Source: Planctomycetota bacterium (GTDB lineage Bacteria; Planctomycetota; Planctomycetia; Pirellulales; Pirellulaceae). From it: a stretch of DNA of 34,356 nt. The notes under the pieces were generated by a model that was given only the letters and a program-made list of their open reading frames with translations, was not told the DNA's origin and did not search any database. The number at the start of each line of letters is the position of its first letter. Position 1 is the stretch's first letter. Where the stretch lies: NCBI GenBank assembly GCA_027622275.1, contig JAQBZB010000072.1, positions 1 to 34,356 on the forward strand, in the 5' to 3' direction. This document shows positions 21,256-29,100 of the stretch, one piece after another. The translations under genes were made by a program, and so were the position numbers.

Positions 21256-22916
21256 TGTTGCTTCTCGCGTTCGATCCGTTCTTCCAGTTTCCTGATCTCG
21301 GTCTCATAGACCGTGAGTAGCCGAGCGCGTGTGGCATCGCTGGTAAACTTGCCGAGCACGTTGATCGTTTGTACGCTCTGTTTCATTTCAGCGACCAGCT
21401 GTTCGGCGATCTCTTCGCGAAAGATCGATTTGCCACCAACTTCGATATAGATCGGACTGGTGTGCGCGAACAACGGACGTCCGAGTTCATTGACGTTTGC
21501 GTCCGGCTTGATTCGCAACGCGACCCAGCCGGGCTCTTCAATCTCTACGCGAAAAGTCTTGTTCGCATGATAGTATCCAGCTTCCTTCTTGGCGACGACG
21601 TGATCGACGACCTTGCCGTTGTAGATCATTTCGAGCTGTCCAAAATCGACGCGTCCCATTGCCTTGCCCATGAAGCTCACACGATTCGCCGCGGGGAGTG
21701 TCAATGTATCACCGAGTCCGCCGCGTTCGGCTTCTAGTTCTAGCAATGGTCCGTTCGTAATGAAAGAGCGGCCGTCGCGAAGCTCCTTTAGCCAACTGGC
21801 ACTCGTCAAGTCTTCGTGCAACGGGACGTAAACACGCGAAAAGTCGTACATAAACCAATCGGTGCCCGTCGAAAACGGAACCTTCAGCCCAAGATTCAAA
21901 TAGCGGTAGAACGTATCTTCGTAGGTGCCGTGCGTACCACCGTCGTAGATGTTCTGGGCATCGATCAACCCCGCCATCCAATTCGGGATGTCCTCGAAGC
22001 CGAAAGTATTGTGGCACCAAATCACGGTCGCTTGGTCTTCGTGCGCGGCACGAATTCCGTTTTGTAGCGGCGTGTCATCGGTCCCCTCGCCCATAATGCC
22101 AGGTCCGAGGCTGACCGGTTTGATCAGCTGCTCCAGGTTGAGCAACATGACATGGCCGTAGCCCTGATCGCCGCGCCCAAAGTTGTGGCGATGCTCCTCG
22201 CCATTGTCGAACAGGATGCCGTGCTGCGACAGCCGGTGCAAGCTGCCGCCGGTGAAGCTGTCCGCGACAATTTGATTCGAGATGTAGTGTCGCTCGTCCG
22301 GCACGCGGCGCAGGTACGACAAGTAAACAAGTTCGATCGCGTCACTCCGCGGAACAACGGACAGGTAACGCAGCGCTTCCTCATGAGTCAGCTTCATCAG
22401 GTGCAGATGCGTGTTGCCGCCTCGCAGGCCGCGGAAATGAGTGTCGTAGAAATTCTTCAACGAGAGCTTCACCGAGGCTTCGGCCTGTCCGGTCAGATCG
22501 ATCTCGGTCGCGGCCAGTTCCGTGTCGAGTCCGCGAATCGCTTCGATGCGAAGTTTCATCGGTGGAACGGAAACGGTTGCCGAAGCGTCGAGCGAGTACC
22601 AATTCAGATTGCGATGGATTTCGCCCTTCAGCGGGATCGTTTTGCCTGACTTCGGGTTGACGATCCTCACGACGGCCGGCACCGATTGATCGTTACCCGC
22701 CACAACTACCTCGATGCGCAACTCGCAGCGGTCTTTCGGCAGATCGTTCACATCTTCCGCGTTGGCTGCCGTGTCCGCTTGAGCGACTTGTCGAGCTTGC
22801 GCGAAAGCCTGTCGCGTCGTTTCGTGGCTTGTTGAACGATTCGGAACGACAAAAACTAGCAATACGGCACATGCGAAGGAAAGCGTTCGAGTCAGCGATT
22901 CACGAGGACTATTCAT
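21252..22916 (-). CDS. CehA/McbA-type metallohydrolase domain protein, exported
   Basis: A 554-residue protein with an N-terminal signal-like segment (SFACAVLLVFVV, about 13-24). A beta-rich domain (about 65-155) precedes a PHP-like metal hydrolase region that begins with GGNTHLHL (His170, His172) and continues with GHVMLLNLEQL, IWCHNTFGFEDIPNWMAG, and STGTDWFMYDFSRVY. This pattern fits the CehA/McbA group, which includes carbaryl hydrolase relatives; here it is probably an extracytoplasmic enzyme of unknown substrate. The ATG at 22916 has GAGAG upstream; a TTG at 22934 is weaker. It ends with a charged helical segment (ETEIRKLEERIEREKQQ). Its stop overlaps the start of the amidohydrolase (ATGA), so two hydrolases are co-expressed. 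Confidence 0.8.
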   Translation of the reverse strand: MNSPRESLTRTLSFACAVLLVFVVPNRSTSHETTRQAFAQARQVAQADTAANAEDVNDLPKDRCELRIEVVVAGNDQSVPAVVRIVNPKSGKTIPLKGEIHRNLNWYSLDASATVSVPPMKLRIEAIRGLDTELAATEIDLTGQAEASVKLSLKNFYDTHFRGLRGGNTHLHLMKLTHEEALRYLSVVPRSDAIELVYLSYLRRVPDERHYISNQIVADSFTGGSLHRLSQHGILFDNGEEHRHNFGRGDQGYGHVMLLNLEQLIKPVSLGPGIMGEGTDDTPLQNGIRAAHEDQATVIWCHNTFGFEDIPNWMAGLIDAQNIYDGGTHGTYEDTFYRYLNLGLKVPFSTGTDWFMYDFSRVYVPLHEDLTSASWLKELRDGRSFITNGPLLELEAERGGLGDTLTLPAANRVSFMGKAMGRVDFGQLEMIYNGKVVDHVVAKKEAGYYHANKTFRVEIEEPGWVALRIKPDANVNELGRPLFAHTSPIYIEVGGKSIFREEIAEQLVAEMKQSVQTINVLGKFTSDATRARLLTVYETEIRKLEERIEREKQQ

Positions 22917-22988
22917 GGCATCTCTCACTGGCAAAGCGTTTCACAAAGCTACTGCCGCAATTGGAGCGGTCGACGACGACGCTGGCAA

Positions 22989-23561
22989 TCACTCGCATTG
23001 ATGAATTGCTTGCTCGGGAGCCAACAGCCGCCGCTTCATGTTAATTCCGTCGGGAGCCGAAAAGCCGCCGATTGCTCCGCCAGCGGCGACGACGCGATGG
23101 CACGGAACGATCAGCGGAAACCGGTTCGTCGCCATCACTCGTCCCACGGCTCGTGCGGCTCCCGGATGTCCAGCTGCCGCGGCGAGCCCCGCGTAGCTCA
23201 AGGTTTCGCCAGGGGGAATTCGACGGCAACGTTCGACGACCGCCTGCTGAAACGGTGTCATCTCCGTCATGAATAATGGGACGTCAAGGAAATCATCATG
23301 TCGCTCCCCGGCGGCAAACGCTTGCAGCCGCTTGACCAACTTCTTCATCGCAAGAGTGGCATCGGCGGGATCGTGGTCAATTGCCAAGTAGGCGATGGCG
23401 GCTTGCGGTGACGAATGTCCGAAAGTGAGGTGAATCAACAGCCCGTCGAGCCAACTGGCAGCCATCCACCCGAGGTCCGATTCAAAGGTTGTGAAGAGGC
23501 TCCCTCGGCGGCATGGGGTCCTAGCAATCGAGCGTCTTCGTGCGTAGGATGGAGAAGTCAT
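22989..23561 (-). CDS. ogt: Methylated-DNA--protein-cysteine methyltransferase (Ogt/MGMT)
   Basis: A suicide DNA repair protein that moves alkyl groups from O6-alkylguanine to its own cysteine. The 190-residue product contains the helix-turn-helix region (TPFQQAVVERCRRIPPGETLSYAGLA, AARAVGRVMATNRFPL with the Arg finger) and the active site VPCHRVV with Cys154. The ATG at 23561 has GGAGG nine bases upstream and is preferred over the ATG at 23579. The N-terminal domain (about 22-95) is the usual Ogt-type ribonuclease-H-like cap without Ada zinc cysteines. It lies divergent from the unknown gene at 23743, and a TATAAA box on the minus strand overlaps the promoter of that gene. Confidence 0.93.
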   Translation of the reverse strand: MTSPSYARRRSIARTPCRRGSLFTTFESDLGWMAASWLDGLLIHLTFGHSSPQAAIAYLAIDHDPADATLAMKKLVKRLQAFAAGERHDDFLDVPLFMTEMTPFQQAVVERCRRIPPGETLSYAGLAAAAGHPGAARAVGRVMATNRFPLIVPCHRVVAAGGAIGGFSAPDGINMKRRLLAPEQAIHQCE

Positions 23562-23608
23562 GGCAAGTTGCCTCCACATCAGATGTTACGTGCCAGGAGC
23601 TGGCCACT

Positions 23609-23638
23609 TTGACAGGCTTCCGCAAGTCATTTTATACT
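23609..23638 (+). promoter_or_regulatory. Strong sigma-70-like promoter
   Basis: TTGACA (23609-23614, perfect) and TATACT (23633-23638, 5/6) are 18 bases apart. Transcription would begin near 23645 and run about 98 bases before the ATG at 23743. It sits in the divergent region with ogt. Confidence 0.6.
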
Positions 23639-23742
23639 GAGGCCCGCATCATACAACTCGTCGGCACTCTCGTCTCAGGCACTCAGGTGTTGGACATTTT
23701 GAGCCGGCGGCCCTTCGATCCTCCGTTCAAGGAGTTCTTCGG

Positions 23743-24486
23743 ATGCAGAATTACGACGCGTTCAGCGACGATTATTACGTCAACATGACGTTGAATACCG
23801 AAATGGATCTGCCACAGAGCCGTGAGACGGTGCTGCATTTCTTTGAGCAAATGAGAAAGCAGTATCCGGCCATGCGGAATTTTTACAACCGGGACCGCGG
23901 CGAGTTCGTCCTGGAGGAAGACAAAGATCAAGGCAACTATCGCTGGGTGGCCGTGGAGAGTCGGCGTGTCTGCTCTGGGCAGGTGAATCCGTCGTCGATC
24001 GAGGACGTTTTGCGTCAGCACGCGATGGTTCTCGACCAAGCTCCCTACGCCTTGTCGATCAGCGCAATCGACTGCGAATCGTTAAATGTCATGTTCGGCT
24101 TCGACTTCACGTACTGCGGCAACCACAACGAGCTGCTTGTCGAAGCGTTGGGAACGATCCCGGCGTTTGAGCGGTTCGCCGATATTCCTGGTGCGACCGT
24201 GATCTGTAACGAGCCGTCGATTCAATTCGCGCTCGATGCTGAGTGCCGGACGCAATGCCGGCTGAGCCTCGAAACGCGGACGACCGCCTACCATGTTCGA
24301 ACGGGAGATTATCCTGAGGAGCAGATCAGCGTTTATCTGACCGCGCGCCGCTACGGGAGTCTCGAACCAGGCGAAAGTTTCGAGGCCGCGATGCTACGCT
24401 TGGCCCAAGTTTGCCAAGAGATTGTCGACGGATACGTGATCGATCAAGTTCTTCGACCGCTTCAACAAGCGATCGCGATCAAGTAG
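23743..24486 (+). CDS. Conserved-looking cytoplasmic protein of unknown function (247 aa)
   Basis: I do not recognise a family. The protein is acidic and soluble, with no signal peptide or membrane segment. Alternating strands and helices are suggested: an N-terminal part (1-65) with LNTEMDLPQSRETVLHFFEQMRK, a middle part (66-165) with WVAVESRRVCSG, LSISAIDCESLNVMFGFDFTYCGNHNELLVEAL, and a later part that repeats a similar pattern (CRLSLETRTTAYHVRTGDY, ISVYLTARRYGSL). The two halves may be related subdomains of a beta-sheet fold. It has an excellent ribosome site, AAGGAG at 23729-23734, eight bases before the ATG, and a near-consensus promoter, so strong constant expression is likely. It converges with the gene for a disordered protein. 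Confidence 0.8.
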   Translation: MQNYDAFSDDYYVNMTLNTEMDLPQSRETVLHFFEQMRKQYPAMRNFYNRDRGEFVLEEDKDQGNYRWVAVESRRVCSGQVNPSSIEDVLRQHAMVLDQAPYALSISAIDCESLNVMFGFDFTYCGNHNELLVEALGTIPAFERFADIPGATVICNEPSIQFALDAECRTQCRLSLETRTTAYHVRTGDYPEEQISVYLTARRYGSLEPGESFEAAMLRLAQVCQEIVDGYVIDQVLRPLQQAIAIK

Positions 24487-24568
24487 CGTAATCACTTCCG
24501 TTTGTCGCGCCATCCTCGCGGAGGAAGTTGGCGTCAAGATCAGCCTGGACTTCTCAGCCTGTGACTAG

Positions 24569-25912
24569 TTACGAGCGTCGTCGTCCACCTCCACCACCAC
24601 CACCGCTGCGTGGACCTCGCGACTTGGAACGGCCGGCGAGATTTGCTTGCACGATGACATCGATGGCTTCCGCCCAAGATGGCAGCTTACGATGGGCCAG
24701 CTCGGCGCGAGATTCGTCGTCGTCGTCGTCGCCATCGTCATCCGCATCAGAGTCGCCACTTTTGGCAGTCACTCGGTCGTCGCTCTCTGGTTTCACTCCA
24801 CTTCGCCGCCGCCGTCGTCCGCGCCGAGGGCGCTCTTGCTCGGCATCTTCATCACCTTCCGCGGCGGCATCCTCGCCAGTGCCGAGTTCGCCGTCCGCTG
24901 TCGTGTCTGTCTCTTCACCAGCCGCTTCACTGCTCGGTCGTCGGCCACGTCCGCGTCGTGAACGTCTTGGACGCTCCTCTTCCTTTTCTTCGTCCTCGTC
25001 GGCTTCGGCGGCGGGCGCGTCGTCGAGAAAATCGATGTCACTCTCGTCAGTCGTTGTTTCATCCTCACTGACGGTTTCCGGCGGGCGACGGCGCCCACGT
25101 CGACGCTTCTTGCGCCGTGGTCGCTCCTCCGATTCTTCGTCGCCTTCGGACGATTCATCAGGCGCTTCGGAAGCCACAACTTCGTCGCTCGGTCCCTCCT
25201 CTGCCTCGCCGTCGGCAGATCGCTGCCTTCCTCGCCGTCGGCGACGACGAGGACGCTCTTCTTCTTCGTCGCTGTCGGCTTGAATAATCGTCGTCGGCTC
25301 GGCTTCCCTATGCGGCGCATCGTCAATCTGTGCCAGTTCGTCACCTCCCTCAGGTGTTTGCGTCGCTTCTGGTTCACGAGGGCGGCGACGGCGGCCACCA
25401 CGTCGTCGACGATGTCTCGGTCGCTCCTCGTCCTCTTCGTCCTCGACGACAGCTGACGCTACGACATCGATCACATTCTCGGAACTCATCACCAGCGGGT
25501 CGGATTCTTCGTACGGTTCTTCTGGGATGGCAGCCTCCGGCACAGAGTCGGGGTCCGCAACCATCGAATCGCTGGCAACAGGGACCGCATCGGACGCTTC
25601 GACCGCCCCGTCCTCGACCGTCTCCTCTGCTGCTTCCATGGGCGATTCGAGACCCAAAACGCCGAGCAGGCTGCTCCAGTGGCTTTTCTTTCGCGGCTCG
25701 GGAGCTGGAATTACTGGCTTCTCCCGAGTCACCAGTGGTGCCGGCACGGGCTCTGCCTGCTTCATGGGCTCTTGGACTTTCACGGGCTCTTGGGCTTGCG
25801 CTGGCTGAGGGGCTTGTACGACGTCCGCGTCCGGCGGTTGGTCGGGTTCGACTTCGGCACCCAGCGACGCCGCGAGAGACTTCCAGTGACTTTTGGGGTC
25901 CGAGTTCGGCAT
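24569..25912 (-). CDS. Disordered protein with alternating acidic and arginine-rich blocks
   Basis: The 447-residue protein is almost entirely low complexity. After a Pro/Glu/Ala-rich first third come five blocks of acidic residues followed by ERPR plus Arg runs (about 163-180, 219-231, 263-276, 313-325, 360-370). A short ordered-looking segment LPSWAEAIDVIVQANLAGR (410-428) and a Gly/Arg tail (GGGGGGGRRRS) follow. A short motif occurs twice in the first hundred residues: KSHWKSLAASLG (7-18) and KSHWSSLLGVLG (76-87). Composition suggests nucleic acid or ribosome binding, or a scaffold like the disordered part of RNase E, but no catalytic domain is present and the function is unknown. The minus strand is chosen because it carries the coherent repeats, the promoter and the conserved-looking end. 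Confidence 0.75.
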   Translation of the reverse strand: MPNSDPKSHWKSLAASLGAEVEPDQPPDADVVQAPQPAQAQEPVKVQEPMKQAEPVPAPLVTREKPVIPAPEPRKKSHWSSLLGVLGLESPMEAAEETVEDGAVEASDAVPVASDSMVADPDSVPEAAIPEEPYEESDPLVMSSENVIDVVASAVVEDEEDEERPRHRRRRGGRRRRPREPEATQTPEGGDELAQIDDAPHREAEPTTIIQADSDEEEERPRRRRRRGRQRSADGEAEEGPSDEVVASEAPDESSEGDEESEERPRRKKRRRGRRRPPETVSEDETTTDESDIDFLDDAPAAEADEDEEKEEERPRRSRRGRGRRPSSEAAGEETDTTADGELGTGEDAAAEGDEDAEQERPRRGRRRRRSGVKPESDDRVTAKSGDSDADDDGDDDDDESRAELAHRKLPSWAEAIDVIVQANLAGRSKSRGPRSGGGGGGGRRRS

Positions 25913-26006
25913 ATCTTACACTCTACATCTGTGTTGAATTTTGGAAGGCGACGTTCCTGGCGGGGATGTCGCGGGTGAAGGGCAAGACGCCGCCTGTAGC
26001 CCACCG

Positions 26007-26035
26007 AGTATAGCCGCCAGGTGGCTGGCTGTGAA
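26007..26035 (-). promoter_or_regulatory. Sigma-70-like promoter for the disordered protein gene
   Basis: On the minus strand TTCACA (26030-26035) and TATACT (26007-26012) are 17 bases apart, each matching 5/6 of the consensus. Transcription would start near 26000, leaving a leader of about 88 bases before the ATG at 25912. Confidence 0.5.
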
Positions 26036-26108
26036 GTCCTTTGGTCACCGGGGGTTAGGACGGCCTATCGGTGATCGCCACAAGATTTGTTGGCGAGGCT
26101 ATCTTCGG

Positions 26109-29100
26109 CTAGGGGAGTAATTGTGCGATGATTTCGTCGAGCGTGTCCGGGCCATCTCCGGCATTACCGTCAGCCCAGAATCGATTAATCAGTGCGAGAA
26201 GCTCGTCCTCGGCAAGATCGCCAAGTAACGAACCGCTTGGGGCAGTGGGCACATCGATCGGACCAGGAGGATTATCAATGCTGACGAAGAGGTCGACAGA
26301 TGCTCCCGTGCCGGTCACTTCGCGATAGCCGGTGTCGGTGCCGCCGTCGCCGATCAGGCGGTCCCGCCCCGTGCCACCCGACAAGATGTCGTCCCCGTTT
26401 TGACCTCGGATCAATGGATCGTCCCCTTCGCCACCGGAAAGCAGGTCGTTGCCGTCGCCGCCAAAGATACGATCGCCTCCAGCGCGCCCATGGATGTAGT
26501 CGTTACCTTCGTCTCCGTACAAGACGTCGTTTTCCCGTCCTCCGACGATGAAATCGCTGCCAGCTCTTCCGAAGATCGTGGCCCGTCCTCCGCCGGCGCG
26601 GATGACGTCGTCCCCACTGCCTCCGTCGAGCGACGAGTCCTGAATGATTTCGGCACCCACACGAATGATGTCGTTGCCGTTGCCGCCGAAGATCTGAATT
26701 CCCGCGATGATCGGGTCGTTATAGCTCGCGTTGATAATCGCCGCGTTATACTTCACGCCATTGAATTTGCTGACGAGATTCGTGCCGTTGTTAAAGTCCG
26801 CCATGCTCCCTGCGTACGATCCCACGAAAATCGATTTCGCGTCCGAGTTGCTGCCACCAGCGGCTGGATCGTCTCGAACGAAAATCGAATCCGCACAGTT
26901 AGTGCCCTGGATGATCAAGTTTCTCGCGGTGTCCACGAAAACCGAATTCGCGACAAGGAGCGTTGGGTTGGTAGCGTTTAACACATTGGCAATCGAAAAC
27001 ATCTTCCCCACGTCGCTGGCCGTGAGCACAAGATCGACGCGAGCGCGATTAGTGCCGGAGCTGCGGCTTGCAAAGCTGATCCCCGTCACTTTCACGAGGT
27101 TCACACTCAGTCCTTGGACCGCCGTGGTGCTGGTCACATTAAACGAAACGCCGACATCTCCAAGGACTTCGATGGTTAGAATGCCGGCCCGCGTGGCGGT
27201 GATCATCTGGCCGAGGATAGCGGAAGTTTCGAAGCGATTGTCACTGCAACGGGCATTCACGAATGGTCCAGTCGGCGTCGCGGCGCTGTCCGTGTCGACG
27301 TTGACGGTTGTTCCCGAATAGACCACCGTTACGACACCGTTGGGTGACGTTTGATACCAGCCGGCGGAAGGAACTTCACGAATATAATACGTGCCATTGG
27401 CGAGGGCCGCGCCAAAATTGTAATGCCCGTCCGCACCGGTCACGACGGTTTGCACCAAGCTGTCAACGCCCGTCTGGCTCGGGGCAAACGGAGATGCGGG
27501 ATTAAAGACTCCGAACGGAGCGGCGTCGTCGCGGAACAGCTCAAACGTGACACCGGCAATCGGCGCACTCAGCGCATCCGTCTTGGTGCCGAAGATGTCT
27601 ACGCTGTCGTCATTGTTGATTGTCGAGGACGCCGTCGCCGTTCCTAAAGAGGCTCCCGCTGACGGATTCGAGAGTGTGACGACGAATTGTTCGTCCGCTT
27701 CGATCGAACCGTCGCCATTGACCAAGATATCGAGATCCACCATCGATTCGCCGATCCCGAAGTTGACGTTTCCGGTCGGGAGTGTACCGCCAACAAAGTC
27801 ATTACCGTCGGCAGGGTTCGTGACTCCACCGCTCACTGTGTAAGCGACGCTGGCCGTTGCACTAGTATCGCCGGTGCGGGAAACCTGGAAAGTAAACGTG
27901 GTCATGGCTCCACCATTTCCCTCGGCGAGGGGCGATGCCGACGCGATGGAAATGACCGGAATGAGGTCATCGTTCACAATGGTCCCGTCGTCAGCACCCA
28001 TGCTGCCGATCTCGGCATTGCCATTCTGCACATTCGACAAGGTAACGGTAAAGCCTTCGTCCGGCTCCCCCGCCATGTCGCCAGTGACGAGAATCGTGAC
28101 CAGCACCGTCATATCATTGGCGGCAAAATTTGCCGTCCCCGACGGGAACGTGCCACCGAAATCAGCCGTGTTCGCTGGATCACCCCCAGACCCCGTGACA
28201 GCGTAATCGACGTCCACACTGCCGCTGACATCGCCGGATCTCGTGATGGTGAAGGTGAAGCTCGTGTTTCCAACGTCACCTTCCGCCTTGTTGGCGTCCG
28301 TTGCCGCAATGTCCAGGTCGGCATCGTCGTTAATGATCGTTCCGGTCGCCGGACCGGAAATCGTTGCTCCGCTGGGATTGCTGAGCATCACCTCGAACGT
28401 TTCATCCAGCTCGACGTCGCTGTCGCCCGAGATCAGGACGGTGATCGGCCGTGAAGTGACATCTCCATCGGCCCAAGTGAGCATTCCGCTCGGTGCCGCA
28501 CCACTGAAATCGGCGGCATTTGCCGGGTTCGCCCCGCTGCCGGGAACTACCGAATAGTCCGCCGAAACCGCCCCGACGCCGCCGCTTCGATTGACCGTAA
28601 ACTGAAACGCCGTCGGACTTCCCGTCCCTTCCGGTTTATTCGCGTCGACGGCGACGACAACAAGATTTACCGAATCGTCATTTCGAATCGTGCCGTTCGC
28701 CGTCCCCGTGACAATCGTGCCGACGGACGGATTCAGCAACGTCACGGTGAATTGATCGTTTGCCTCCGCCAGCGTATCGCCGACAACATTGATGGTGACG
28801 GTTTGAGTAGTCTCGTTGGCGGCGAAGTTCACGGTGCCCGATGGAAAACCGCCGACGAAATCAGCGGCATCAGCCTCGGGCGCGGTTCCGCTGCCCGCCA
28901 CGACATAGTCCACCGAGGACGCGCTGTTGATGGCTGTTCGGGTGACCTCAAACGTGAACGGAGTGGGGGTCGCGGTCCCTCCGTTACCCTCCGACTTGTC
29001 CGCGTCCATCACCAAGATGTTGAACTCGACGTCGTCGTTGCGAATCGTCCCCAACGCGGAACCAACGGCGATCGCAGCTCCGACGGAGGGATTGCTCAAC

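Noticed and set aside
24513-24525. Small hairpin TCCTC-GCG-GAGGA between convergent genes as terminator
   Set aside because: The stem is only five bases and there is no T-run; too weak to call.
24528-25283. Ser/Arg/Pro-rich plus-strand frame opposite the disordered protein
   Set aside because: It is the mirror of the Arg- and Glu-rich codons on the minus strand, which has the promoter and the repeated motifs.
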